This document shows positions 1-7,931 of a stretch of 25,036 nucleotides of DNA, in pieces; within the stretch, counting starts at the first letter, position 1, and each line of letters opens with the position of its first letter. Under the pieces are notes generated by a model that saw only the letters and a program-made list of their open reading frames with translations, searched no databases and was not told the origin of the DNA. The DNA lies in NCBI GenBank assembly GCA_964617625.1, contig CAZTZL010000042.1:1-25036 (forward strand), read 5' to 3'. The DNA comes from CAZTZL01 sp964617625 (GTDB taxonomy: Bacteria > Zhuqueibacterota > QNDG01 > DSAB01). Made by a program: the position numbers and the translations under genes.

Positions 1-1
1 G

Positions 2-103
2 TCTAGCCCTCCAAAAGCTACCAAATATACAAATTTCGATTTTAAAAATCAACTTCTGTCTTACATCCCTGAAGAATACATCATTGAAAGAAAGACTGCT
101 TGA
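2..103 (+). CDS. Possible C-terminal tail of a plus-strand gene (partial)
   Basis: An open frame enters from the left edge and stops with TGA at 101-103. It gives 33 residues ending in SYIPEEYIIERKTA, which reads like a protein C-terminus. It would converge on marC and overlap its 3' end by 23 bp. A second frame on this strand (from position 3) is also open well into marC, so openness alone proves little. I do not recognise a family. Only sequence to the left of the window can settle whether this is a gene. Confidence 0.25.
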   Translation, partial: SSPPKATKYTNFDFKNQLLSYIPEEYIIERKTA

Positions 104-668
104 TTCCCGTGATCAGCATCTCAACCGAGATCGTTACCAAAAGCATCCCAGTGAGGCGTTCAAGCGCCGTGATCCCTCTCCTTTTCAACAGTTTTCTCAA
201 TCCTTCCGAAAACATTAAAATGATGCTCGTCAGTATCCAGGCAATAATAATAGCAATCAACCATTCCAACCAACGTCCCGGTTCACTGGCCATCAGAATA
301 ATAACCATCGTCATTGCGGAAGGGCCAGCGATCAATGGAATTGCCAGCGGCACAATAAATGGTTCTCCCTCGACACTGATGGAAAATACGTCTTCGGAAC
401 CTCTGAAAATCATTTTAATTGCGATAAGAAAAAGAACCATCCCTCCGGCAATATTGAGGGAAGATTTTGACACATGAAAAAGTGCCAGAATGTATTTCCC
501 CAAAAAGAGAAAAAGGATCAGTGTTGCCAGGCCGATCAACAATTCCCTGAATATGATTCGATAATGTTTCCTGGGATCGACGTTCTTTAAAGCCACAAGA
601 AACAGAGGAATGTTTCCAACGGGATCGAGAATGAGAAATAAAAGCAAAATCGCAGAATATATTGTCAT
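81..668 (-). CDS. marC: MarC/YhgN-family integral membrane protein
   Basis: This is a 195-residue inner-membrane protein with about six hydrophobic segments, the usual size for the family. Family features visible are the N-terminal LFLILDPVGNIPLFL segment, the glycine-rich LNIAGGMVLFLIAIKM helix, and the central PLAIPLIAGPSAMTMVI segment. MarC proteins were once linked to multiple antibiotic resistance in E. coli, but that link was withdrawn; YchE/YhgN relatives are called transporters by homology only. The substrate is therefore unknown. The ATG at 668 has a good GGAG Shine-Dalgarno sequence about 6 nt upstream. It lies 35 bp after glnS on the same strand and is probably the last gene of that cluster. 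The family call is firm; the function is not. Confidence 0.88.
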   Translation of the reverse strand: MTIYSAILLLFLILDPVGNIPLFLVALKNVDPRKHYRIIFRELLIGLATLILFLFLGKYILALFHVSKSSLNIAGGMVLFLIAIKMIFRGSEDVFSISVEGEPFIVPLAIPLIAGPSAMTMVIILMASEPGRWLEWLIAIIIAWILTSIILMFSEGLRKLLKRRGITALERLTGMLLVTISVEMLITGIKQSFFQ

Positions 669-703
669 AGGATCTCCGAATTACATATTTTAGTAAAACA
701 TCA

Positions 704-2401
704 TTATTTATCTTTATTCAATGTCTGTTCAATCTTCGCCCAGGTATCCTTGAGCGTGACGGTACGGTTAAAAACAAGTTTCTGAGAAGTCGAGTCCGGG
801 TCGACACAGAAATATCCCTGCCGCTCAAACTGATAACGGTCTCCCGGTTTGGACATGGACAGAATCGGTTCCACCCGACAGGACTTTAAAATCTGCACTG
901 AATCGGGATTAAGAAACGATTTCCAATCTTCACCTTCTTCCAAATCATTCAGATCGGCCTTTGTAAAAAGGTGATCATACAATCGAATTTCAGCCGGAAT
1001 CGCGTGAGCAGCGGATACCCAGTGCAGTGTGGCTTTGACCTTGCGTCCGTCCGGGGAATCTCCACCGCGCGTGGCCGGATCGTAAGTACAGCGAAGTTCG
1101 ATAATCTCTCCATTTTTATTTTTGACCACATTGATACAGGTGATAAAATAGCCATAGCGGAGACGGACCTCGCGTCCCGGAGCCAATCTGAAAAACTTTT
1201 TGGGCGGATCTTCCCGAAAATCATCCCGTTCGATATACAGGACTTTTGAAAATGGAACTTTCCGTGTCCCGCAGGAAGGATCTTCGGGATTGTTCACGGC
1301 ATCAAGTTCCTCGGTCTGACCTTCAGGATAATTTTCGATGACCACACGCAAGGGACACAAGACACCCATTACTCGCTGTGCCCGTTTGTTAAGATCTTCA
1401 CGAAGACAGTGCTCGAGCAAGGCAATGTCCACCATGCTGTCCCGTTTGGCAACTCCGATTCGCTCGGCAAAATTTCGGATCGATTCAGGAGTATAACCCC
1501 GCCGTCTCAGACCGGAAATTGTGGGCATTCGCGGATCATCCCAGCCTTTAACGTATCCTTTCTGAACCAGTTCTAAAAGCCGTCTTTTGCTCATGATCGT
1601 GTAATTGAGATTGAGCCGGGCGAATTCGATCTGCTGAGGATGATAAACTCCCAAAGCCTCCAGAAACCAGTCGTAGAGAGGACGGTGATCCTCAAACTCC
1701 AGCGTGCAGATGGAATGGGTGATCGCCTCGATGGAATCTTCAAGCCCGTGCGCCCAGTCGTACATGGGATAGACGCACCAGGTGTCGCCGGTTCGGTGAT
1801 GCGACGCATGAAGAATCCTGTACATCACAGGATCCCGCATGTTCAAATTCCCGGAGGCCATATCGATTTTGGCCCTGAGCACCTTGGATCCGTCCGGGAA
1901 CTCTCCACACTTCATCCGCTCTAACAAATCCAGGCTTTCCTCGACAGGTCTGTTTCGATAGGGACTCTCTTTCCCCGGCTCGGTCAAAGTGCCCCGGTAC
2001 TCCCGGATTTCATCGGCGGTCAGGTCATCCACATAGGCTTTTCCCTTTTTGATCAATTCGACGGCATAATTATACATTTGTTCGAAATAATCCGATGCAT
2101 AAAAAAGCCGCTCTTCCCAGTCAAATCCAAGCCATTTGACATCTTCGATGATGGACTGAACATACTCCTCTTCCTCTTTAACCGGATTGGTGTCATCAAA
2201 CCGGAGATTGTATTTACCGTTAAACTCTTCAGCCAATCCGAAATTCAGACAAATGGATTTGGCGTGTCCGATGTGCAAATATCCGTTCGGCTCGGGAGGA
2301 AAACGGGTGTGCACCCGTCCATTGTTTTTATTATTTTTCAGATCTTCTTTAATGATATTCCGAATAAAATGCGGAATCTTTTTTTCTTCTGTTTCATTCA
2401 T
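704..2401 (-). CDS. glnS: Glutamine--tRNA ligase (GlnRS)
   Basis: This cytoplasmic class I aminoacyl-tRNA synthetase charges tRNA-Gln with glutamine using ATP. The 565-residue protein is full length for a bacterial GlnRS. The class I signature is PPEPNGYLHIGHAKS (HIGH at residues 43-46), and the KMSKS-type loop appears as IMSKRRL before the anticodon-binding beta-barrels. The NLRFDDTNP and TGDTWCVYPMYDWAHGLEDS segments are typical of GlnRS rather than GluRS. Having GlnRS means the cell can charge Gln directly and need not rely only on the GatCAB transamidation route. The ATG at 2401 has an AAGGAT Shine-Dalgarno sequence about 9 nt upstream. It sits 25 bp downstream of the DUF362/ferredoxin gene and 35 bp before marC. 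Confidence 0.97.
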   Translation of the reverse strand: MNETEEKKIPHFIRNIIKEDLKNNKNNGRVHTRFPPEPNGYLHIGHAKSICLNFGLAEEFNGKYNLRFDDTNPVKEEEEYVQSIIEDVKWLGFDWEERLFYASDYFEQMYNYAVELIKKGKAYVDDLTADEIREYRGTLTEPGKESPYRNRPVEESLDLLERMKCGEFPDGSKVLRAKIDMASGNLNMRDPVMYRILHASHHRTGDTWCVYPMYDWAHGLEDSIEAITHSICTLEFEDHRPLYDWFLEALGVYHPQQIEFARLNLNYTIMSKRRLLELVQKGYVKGWDDPRMPTISGLRRRGYTPESIRNFAERIGVAKRDSMVDIALLEHCLREDLNKRAQRVMGVLCPLRVVIENYPEGQTEELDAVNNPEDPSCGTRKVPFSKVLYIERDDFREDPPKKFFRLAPGREVRLRYGYFITCINVVKNKNGEIIELRCTYDPATRGGDSPDGRKVKATLHWVSAAHAIPAEIRLYDHLFTKADLNDLEEGEDWKSFLNPDSVQILKSCRVEPILSMSKPGDRYQFERQGYFCVDPDSTSQKLVFNRTVTLKDTWAKIEQTLNKDK

Positions 2402-2426
2402 CGTCGTAAATCCTTCGTTGCATTTT

Positions 2427-3548
2427 TTAGCTCAACCTTTTTGCCAGCCAGCTCATCTCCTGAATGACTGCGCCTTCCGGACAGGATTCATTGCAGCAAA
2501 GACAGTTGATGCAGAGTTGATAATCCGTAATGGGAATACGTTCAACCATTTCAATCGCAGCGACAGGACAACTCTGCGCACAAATACCACAACCCGTGCA
2601 TTTTTCGAGATCGGCCCGCGGCCGGACCCAGACAAAGCGGCTTAGCCAGCGTACCAGAAACTGGGGCACCAGCTTAATCAACCGATTGGAAGGCAGTGAG
2701 AAATCGGTGAGCCGGACCGCATCCAGCGATTCACCCGTCACTTCTATTTTCTGAATCTGACTTTCACCAAGCTTGCTTTCAGCCCCAATCCGTATCATGT
2801 CAATTTCATTCTCTCTGAATCCCATGATATGGCTTGCTACGGCATCCAGCGCCACACCATCAGCACTTGCCAAAACAAGACCGATATTTCTTAAATCACC
2901 GGTGGCCGGGCCGTTTCCCTGCATACCGAGCACACCGTCCATCAAATTAAGAGCGGGACGGACGCACGAAAATATTTCCACAAGCATCCGGCTGAAATTT
3001 TCGGGATGGGGATAAAGCATGTGAAACCTGGCCTTTTGAAGTCCAGGGAGCGTACCGAAACAGTTTTTGATCGCGCCTGTAAACAAAGAAAATCCGTGTG
3101 TTTTGAATTTTGGCAGATTAATGACAACATCGGCGTCAAATACCGATTTCGCAAAATGATAGATTCTTCCGTGAATCGTTTTTTGTATTTTTTCATCCGC
3201 TTCAAAATTGATCAGCTTCACTCCTGTCCTTTTTACCAGATCAAGATAGCCTGTATTTTCCCAGTACCGGTTGATCCCCTTGATTGCACCCGAAGGGCTG
3301 TCCCCGATCCATATTTCAGCTCCAAGCGGCTTTAGAATTTCGATCAGCGCTTCTAAAATGAGAGGATGCGTGGTAATCCCTCGTTCAGGGGCCTTGGCTG
3401 AAAGCATGTTGGGTTTGAGAAGCACTTTCTGATTTTTATGAACAAATTGCTCGATCCCGCCTAACAGATCGATTGCCTGCCTGACCGCTTTAAAAACAGG
3501 TTCTTTTTGATAAGAACTGCATTTGACAATGCTGACCGTTGATTCCAT
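2427..3548 (-). CDS. DUF362 domain protein with C-terminal 2x[4Fe-4S] ferredoxin domain
   Basis: The 373-residue protein has two parts. Residues about 5-300 form a DUF362 domain (VLLKPNM near the start, then VVINLPKFKTHG and TGAIKNCFG). Residues 317-357 form a bacterial-type ferredoxin with two CxxCxxCxxxCP motifs: Cys317/320/323/327 and Cys346/349/352/356, plus an extra Cys351. It therefore probably carries two 4Fe-4S clusters and moves electrons. The partner and reaction are unknown for DUF362 proteins in general. There is no signal peptide, so it is probably cytoplasmic. It starts 2 bp after the dprA stop with no clear Shine-Dalgarno sequence, which suggests translational coupling. All eight cluster cysteines are present, and nothing suggests decay. 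Confidence 0.9.
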   Translation of the reverse strand: MESTVSIVKCSSYQKEPVFKAVRQAIDLLGGIEQFVHKNQKVLLKPNMLSAKAPERGITTHPLILEALIEILKPLGAEIWIGDSPSGAIKGINRYWENTGYLDLVKRTGVKLINFEADEKIQKTIHGRIYHFAKSVFDADVVINLPKFKTHGFSLFTGAIKNCFGTLPGLQKARFHMLYPHPENFSRMLVEIFSCVRPALNLMDGVLGMQGNGPATGDLRNIGLVLASADGVALDAVASHIMGFRENEIDMIRIGAESKLGESQIQKIEVTGESLDAVRLTDFSLPSNRLIKLVPQFLVRWLSRFVWVRPRADLEKCTGCGICAQSCPVAAIEMVERIPITDYQLCINCLCCNESCPEGAVIQEMSWLAKRLS

Positions 3549-3550
3549 TT

Positions 3551-4642
3551 CTATTGCCTTATAAATTTCATTCCGCTGATCTGCCGGACACAGTTTTTCA
3601 ATTCCATTGACAAAAGATGGGCCAGTGCTTCAGATGTATGAATTTTGGCCTGTTCGGCAATCTGATCGATGTGTGTGGGTTCTTCGGACAGGACATTCCA
3701 CAACTTCATTTCAGAAGCCGAAAGCAATTCGGCCATATCGGTTCTTCGCTTCTTTTTATCGATTTCCTTTTTCTTCAGACCGGGAAGCTCCGAATACACA
3801 TCTTCCACATTTTCGACAAGTTTGGCGCCCTCTTTAATCAGACGATGGGTGCCACGGCTTTTCAGATTACGAATTGATCCTGGAACGGCAAAAACCTCCC
3901 GTCCCTGTTCCAGCGCCATATAAGCGGTGATGAGAGCGCCGCTTTTTTCTCCTGCTTCCACGACAACCGTTCCAAGGCTCAATCCGCTGATAATCCTGTT
4001 TCTTCTCGGGAAATGAACGCTCTTGGGTTCGGTTCTAATAGGGAATTCAGAAATCACAGCCCCCTTTTCGATGATCTTGTGATAAAGTATTCGATTTTCC
4101 GGCGGATAGATCACATCCACTCCACTTCCGAGAACTGCAATAGTACGGCCGTTATCTCGAACGGCCCCGCGATGCGCCCACGTATCGATTCCCCTGGCCA
4201 TACCGCTGACTATCGTAATGTCATTTTCAACAAACCCTTTGCTGAAATGTTCCGCTGCCCATTGTCCCGTTTTTGAGGGTGACCGGGTCCCGACAATGGC
4301 GATTCCATCTGTATTCTCAAGACTGCCTTTTATAAAAAGAACGATTGGCGGATCATATATCTTTTTCAGAATTTCAGGATAGGACCGATCCCAGAATGTC
4401 ATGATCTGGATATTTTCTTTCTCGGCCAATTGAAGTTGATTTTCTGCAAATTTTGGATCGGTTTGATTCTTTATACTTTTTGCCGTTTTTTCATCTATCC
4501 CGTCTACCTGGCACAACTCTGAAATATCCGCTTCGAGCACACATTTTGGATCGCCAAATCGACCGATCAGATTTCGAATACGATACGGTCCCACTCCGGA
4601 TACGGAAATCAGACTAAGTAACGATAAAAGATCACGCTTCAT
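3551..4642 (-). CDS. dprA: DNA-processing protein DprA/Smf
   Basis: DprA binds incoming single-stranded DNA and loads RecA during natural transformation. The 363-residue protein has the full three-part build. There is an N-terminal helix-hairpin-helix/SAM-like region (residues 1-60, SVSGVGPYRIRNLIG). The Rossmann-like DprA domain (about 75-280) contains AIVGTRSPSKTG, SGMARGIDTWAHRGA, GSGVDVIYPPEN, HFPRRNRIISGLS and EAGEKSGALITA. A C-terminal winged helix (about 303-363) follows a lysine-rich linker. Its first 11 bases overlap the end of obg, so the two are probably translationally coupled. Presence of dprA does not prove competence, and no com genes are in the window. Confidence 0.96.
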   Translation of the reverse strand: MKRDLLSLLSLISVSGVGPYRIRNLIGRFGDPKCVLEADISELCQVDGIDEKTAKSIKNQTDPKFAENQLQLAEKENIQIMTFWDRSYPEILKKIYDPPIVLFIKGSLENTDGIAIVGTRSPSKTGQWAAEHFSKGFVENDITIVSGMARGIDTWAHRGAVRDNGRTIAVLGSGVDVIYPPENRILYHKIIEKGAVISEFPIRTEPKSVHFPRRNRIISGLSLGTVVVEAGEKSGALITAYMALEQGREVFAVPGSIRNLKSRGTHRLIKEGAKLVENVEDVYSELPGLKKKEIDKKKRRTDMAELLSASEMKLWNVLSEEPTHIDQIAEQAKIHTSEALAHLLSMELKNCVRQISGMKFIRQ

Positions 4643-5627
4643 GATTGAGTTCAGCCAATTTAGTGAGAATATTTTTTAATAAAAGATCAATTCCATCTCC
4701 GGTAACTGCCGAAATCGGCATACAGACCTCACCGTTTAAAGAGCTCGGGACTTTGGTTCTTTCTTGTTCGGGGATTAAATCGGTTTTGGTCAAAGCAATC
4801 AATCTCGGTTTATCAAGCAAAGAAGAATCGAACAGTTTCAGTTCATGTAAAAGCGCCTTATAAACGGAAACAGCATCTTCCGAAGTAATCTCAATTAAGA
4901 AAATCAGCAGGCGGGTTCTTTCGATGTGCCGAAGAAACTGGTCGCCCAATCCTTTCCCGGAATGGGCTCCTTCTATCAATCCCGGAATATCGGCCATGAC
5001 AAAGCTCTGGAAGGCATCGCAATAGACGATACCGAGATTAGGAAACAACGTTGTAAACGGGTAATTGGCTATTTTAGGTTTGGCAGAGGAAAGTTTTGAC
5101 AGCAGCGTGGATTTTCCCGCATTGGGGAAACCGACCAGTCCGACATCGGCCAAAAGCTTCAATTCCAGCTTGACATGAAAGCTTTCACCCTGTTGACCTT
5201 TTTCTGCAAAATCCGGCGCCTGACGGGTGGCTGTTGCAAATTTGGCATTGCCCCGCCCTCCTTTTCCTCCCCGGGCCACGATCACCTTTTCATTGGATTG
5301 TATCAAATCAGCAATGCACATTTCCTTGTCATCATCAAATACGAGTGTTCCCTTAGGTACGGAAATGATAATCGATTTCCCGTTTTTTCCGTATTTTCGA
5401 TTGCCGCTTCCGTGTTTGCCACTGTTGGCGCGGTACTGCTTGCGGTGCCTGAGATCAGCGAGCGTCGAAAGATTCGGATGAACCTGTATAATGACGTGCC
5501 CTCCGTCACCCCCGTCGCCCCCGTCCGGACCGCCTTTCGGAACATATTTTTCTCTACGAAAACTGACACATCCATTCCCACCGTTTCCACCATGTACCCA
5601 GAATGTAACTTCATCAATGAAATCCAT
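4632..5627 (-). CDS. obg: GTPase Obg/CgtA (short form, no OCT domain)
   Basis: This essential GTPase associates with the 50S ribosomal subunit and links ribosome assembly to growth and stress. The glycine-rich Obg fold occupies about residues 1-157 (GGNGGNGCVSFRREKYVPKG, GGKGGRGNAKFATATRQAP). The G domain follows, with P-loop GFPNAGKST at 166-174, DIPGLIEGA at 213-221, TKTD at 280-283 (a variant of NKxD), and SAV at 306-308. The protein ends at residue 331, directly after the G domain, so it lacks the C-terminal OCT domain of B. subtilis Obg; this is common in other lineages. It heads the cluster obg > dprA > DUF362 > glnS > marC. I could not find a convincing promoter of its own, and it begins just after the ton-operon terminator. 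Confidence 0.97.
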   Translation of the reverse strand: MDFIDEVTFWVHGGNGGNGCVSFRREKYVPKGGPDGGDGGDGGHVIIQVHPNLSTLADLRHRKQYRANSGKHGSGNRKYGKNGKSIIISVPKGTLVFDDDKEMCIADLIQSNEKVIVARGGKGGRGNAKFATATRQAPDFAEKGQQGESFHVKLELKLLADVGLVGFPNAGKSTLLSKLSSAKPKIANYPFTTLFPNLGIVYCDAFQSFVMADIPGLIEGAHSGKGLGDQFLRHIERTRLLIFLIEITSEDAVSVYKALLHELKLFDSSLLDKPRLIALTKTDLIPEQERTKVPSSLNGEVCMPISAVTGDGIDLLLKNILTKLAELNHEA

Positions 5628-5642
5628 ATAAAAAATCCTAAT

Positions 5643-5676
5643 AAAAAAAAGGCAGTGAAAAAAAACACCGCCTTTT
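5643..5676 (-). terminator. Intrinsic terminator after tonB
   Basis: On the minus strand an A/T-flanked hairpin is followed by eight T residues. The stem pairs AAAAGGC (5647-5653) plus GTG (5655-5657) with CAC (5666-5668) plus GCCTTTT (5670-5676). It has one internal mismatch and an 8-nt loop. It falls 23-56 bp after the tonB stop and just before obg, so it closes the ton operon and insulates obg. Seen directly in the sequence; strength not testable here. Confidence 0.85.
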
Positions 5677-5698
5677 CAACACTACCATTTATCAAATA

Positions 5699-6331
5699 CT
5701 ATCTTAATCTAAAATCAACAGGGACGGCAATCCACACTTTTACGGGTCTGTCTCTCTGTTTTGCAGGTTTCCAATCAACCGATTTGATAGCATTTACAGC
5801 CGCTTCATCGCAGCCGTTCGGCCCCAGTGATTTGACAATTTTTGTCCGGACGACACTGCCGTCCACATCCACCTGCGCCCACACCAAAACCCTGCCCTCC
5901 ACACCCGCTTTACGGGCGATCTCAGGATAGACGAGCCGTTTCTGAATTGCCTGAAATCCGCCAACCGGCATGGGAGGTTCATCATAGGGAACAAATACAA
6001 TAGCGCCATCATCCGGCGGTGGGGGTGGAGGAGGTTCGTCCTCCAGATTGAGATCGGTAATATCGATGGTTTCATCCTCGGGTAAATCTTCATCTTCCGA
6101 AGCGATAGGAACCGAAGGACGCGTAGGAGCAGCCGCCTGTTTTTCTTGCTGCGTTTGAGGAATTTCCTCAACTTCCAGCGCTTTGAGTTTTGCTGTTCTC
6201 TGAACTGTTTTGACTTTAAACTTCTTAAAGCTTTGCATAAACAGAATATGAAAAGCCAGTGAAAAGATTAAAGCCAATTCCAAAATTCTTTTATATTGTA
6301 ATTTTAATTCACTGCTTGGAGTTTCTCTCAT
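5699..6331 (-). CDS. tonB: TonB-family energy transducer
   Basis: TonB spans the periplasm and passes proton-motive energy from ExbB/ExbD to outer-membrane receptors. From the ATG at 6331 the protein is 210 residues. It has one N-terminal membrane anchor (LALIFSLAFHILFM, about residues 16-29), an acidic/proline-rich spacer (EDEPPPPPPPDDG), and a C-terminal TonB domain of about 90 residues. That domain carries the family pattern RLVYPEIARKAGVEGRV, and later AVNAIKSVDWKPA. The start at 6331 is preferred because it has GAGGTGA about 9 nt upstream. A TTG two codons earlier is too close to that site. It is the last gene of the operon, 13 bp after the second-listed exbD, and is followed by a clear terminator. 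Confidence 0.93.
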   Translation of the reverse strand: MRETPSSELKLQYKRILELALIFSLAFHILFMQSFKKFKVKTVQRTAKLKALEVEEIPQTQQEKQAAAPTRPSVPIASEDEDLPEDETIDITDLNLEDEPPPPPPPDDGAIVFVPYDEPPMPVGGFQAIQKRLVYPEIARKAGVEGRVLVWAQVDVDGSVVRTKIVKSLGPNGCDEAAVNAIKSVDWKPAKQRDRPVKVWIAVPVDFRLR

Positions 6332-6344
6332 CCTCAATCACCTC

Positions 6345-6752
6345 TTAATCACCAAACTTGGCGCTGTAATTCACTTTGAGAGCATCGGCTTCCCGAAGCT
6401 CCTCCTGAATATCAGTGACCACTTGCATATTAGCGGATCGATCAATTTTTAAAGAAACGACCAGTCTTGGATTTTCGACCCGTTTTTTATAGATCACTTT
6501 TGCGATATCGGAAATCCGCACTATTTTATCATCGATAGATAATTCACTCTGTGCATTGGCCCAAATATTGGTCACATTCTTTTTGGCCTCTAACTTCTCG
6601 ATTTTCTTGGCAGTGGGTAAATCTATCGGCAGACCGGTATATTGACGAAACACTGTTGAAACCATAAAAAAGAGCAGCAACATAAAAACGATATCCGGCA
6701 TCGAGGCTGTTGGAATCTGGTCGCTCACTTGAATTTTTTTCTTTATCTTCAC
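6345..6752 (-). CDS. exbD: ExbD/TolR-family biopolymer transport protein (operon copy 2)
   Basis: This is a 135-residue inner-membrane protein of the ExbD/TolR family, the plug/stator partner of the ExbB proton channel. It has a short cytoplasmic head, one membrane helix (residues about 20-38, PDIVFMLLLFFMVSTVF) and a periplasmic domain. Asp20 at the start of the helix matches the conserved proton-carrying Asp of the family. The start codon is GTG (6750-6752), with GGAG about 8 nt upstream. Its IPTASMPDIVF segment closely matches IPTASMADIAF in the neighbouring copy, so the pair probably arose by duplication. The periplasmic halves are much less alike, which suggests they divide the work rather than back each other up. 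Confidence 0.93.
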   Translation of the reverse strand: MKIKKKIQVSDQIPTASMPDIVFMLLLFFMVSTVFRQYTGLPIDLPTAKKIEKLEAKKNVTNIWANAQSELSIDDKIVRISDIAKVIYKKRVENPRLVVSLKIDRSANMQVVTDIQEELREADALKVNYSAKFGD

Positions 6753-6770
6753 GACTTGTTCTCCTAAAGA

Positions 6771-7172
6771 CTAATTTTCAGGTTCGGCGATTGAAATTCT
6801 GGGAGCCTCTGCCATCTGAACTTGATCCAGCACACTGACAAAATCCTGATATTTCGTTTTACTATCGGTTTTGATAGAAATAATCAACTTGTCATTCATG
6901 GCCAGACGTTGTTTAACGATATCCTTAATCTGGGGAACCTGAATTTCCTGATCATCCAATAAAACTTCCCCGTTTGCATTGATTAAAAGACTGGCGATAT
7001 TCTTCTTCGGAATCGGTTTGGCCTGACCCTTGGGAGGCAGGGTTAACCCCAAGCCTTTATCCACATCAAGACTCGTCGTGACCAGAAAAAACGTCAGGAG
7101 AAGAAAAGCAATGTCAGCCATCGAAGCTGTTGGAATACTGGCAGTGCGTCCTTTGCGTTTATCTAACAGCAT
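6771..7172 (-). CDS. exbD: ExbD/TolR-family biopolymer transport protein (operon copy 1)
   Basis: The 133-residue ExbD/TolR protein has one membrane helix (about residues 20-38, ADIAFLLLTFFLVTTSL) carrying the conserved Asp20, followed by a periplasmic domain. With ExbB it forms the proton channel that powers TonB. The ATG at 7172 has a near-perfect AAAGGAGG Shine-Dalgarno sequence 9 nt upstream. It lies 21 bp after exbB and 18 bp before the second exbD. Two ExbD paralogues after one ExbB is a frequent layout in Bacteroidetes-like bacteria, where the two may form a heterodimer (inference). Confidence 0.93.
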   Translation of the reverse strand: MLLDKRKGRTASIPTASMADIAFLLLTFFLVTTSLDVDKGLGLTLPPKGQAKPIPKKNIASLLINANGEVLLDDQEIQVPQIKDIVKQRLAMNDKLIISIKTDSKTKYQDFVSVLDQVQMAEAPRISIAEPEN

Positions 7173-7193
7173 GGCTTTCGGCCTCCTTTATAA

Positions 7194-7799
7194 TTACTCT
7201 TTCGCAACGAGATGGTCAACGAGTTCCACAGAGGTCTCCTCCATATCAATCACAAGTGCATCAATTTTTGATATGAAATAGTTGTGAAACACCTGGAGAA
7301 TAATAGCCACCACCAATCCAAAAAGAGTGGTTAACAGAGCTACTGAGATGCCTTCGGCCACGATTGAAGGCGAAATATCGTTGGCTTTTTTAATGTCATC
7401 AAAAGCCACAATCATTCCTTGAACCGTTCCCGTAAATCCCAACATGGGCGCAAGAGTAATGAATGTCGATAACCAGATCAGTCCTCTTTCAAGAAAAGCC
7501 ATTTCAATGGTTCCTGCATTCGTGATGGCTTTTTCGACATGTTCTGCACCACGGTCAGCCCGAAGCAACCCGGCATGAAAAATGGAAGCGACAGGCCCTT
7601 TTGTTTTCTGACATACTTCGATAGCAGCTTTCGTTCCGCTTTTATCCAGAGCACCGGTTACTTCCGCAAGAAAATTTCTTGTATCCACTGTTGCCTTGGA
7701 AAGAGAAATGAAACGTTCGATACAGATAGCGACTCCGAGAATCAAACAAATCAGAATCGGATACATGAAAAATCCACCCGCAAGAAAATATTCGATCAT
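7194..7799 (-). CDS. exbB: MotA/TolQ/ExbB proton-channel family protein
   Basis: The 201-residue inner-membrane protein has three membrane helices: residues about 8-26 (FFMYPILICLILGVAICIE), 108-130 (LIWLSTFITLAPMLGFTGTVQG) and 150-175 (ISVALLTTLFGLVVAIILQVF). The LAPMLGFTGTVQGMI and ALLTTLFGL segments are the hallmarks of ExbB/TolQ proton channels. It is the first gene of exbB-exbD-exbD-tonB and starts at an ATG with GGAGG 8 nt upstream. A strong sigma-70-like promoter lies about 75-100 bp upstream. The presence of tonB downstream favours ExbB over TolQ or MotA. Confidence 0.94.
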   Translation of the reverse strand: MIEYFLAGGFFMYPILICLILGVAICIERFISLSKATVDTRNFLAEVTGALDKSGTKAAIEVCQKTKGPVASIFHAGLLRADRGAEHVEKAITNAGTIEMAFLERGLIWLSTFITLAPMLGFTGTVQGMIVAFDDIKKANDISPSIVAEGISVALLTTLFGLVVAIILQVFHNYFISKIDALVIDMEETSVELVDHLVAKE

Positions 7800-7873
7800 T
7801 TTAAAAACCTCCGTTATTGATAAGGAATAACAAACGATTATCCTTCAAAAAATGTAGAAGTTATTTGATTTAA

Positions 7874-7902
7874 AGTATAATTAATTTCTCTGAAAAAGTC
7901 AA
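7874..7902 (-). promoter_or_regulatory. Sigma-70-type promoter of the exbB-exbD-exbD-tonB operon
   Basis: Minus-strand TTGACT (7897-7902), a 17-nt spacer, and TATACT (7874-7879). This is close to the housekeeping consensus with ideal spacing. It would give a leader of about 65-70 nt before the exbB ATG at 7799. No other promoter-like element was obvious in the 132-bp gap between exbB and the GH57 gene. Confidence 0.75.
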
Positions 7903-7931
7903 CTCATTTTTAACATCTTCTTACATCGAAT

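Noticed and set aside
949..2645. Several frames of 60-150 codons on both strands overlapping glnS and the DUF362 gene
   Set aside because: They lie antisense or out of frame to clearly coding sequence, have no family motifs, and lack ribosome-binding sites.
5175..5930. 251-codon plus-strand frame across obg and tonB
   Set aside because: It is antisense to two firmly identified genes and reads through the terminator hairpin between them; composition is that of a mirror frame.
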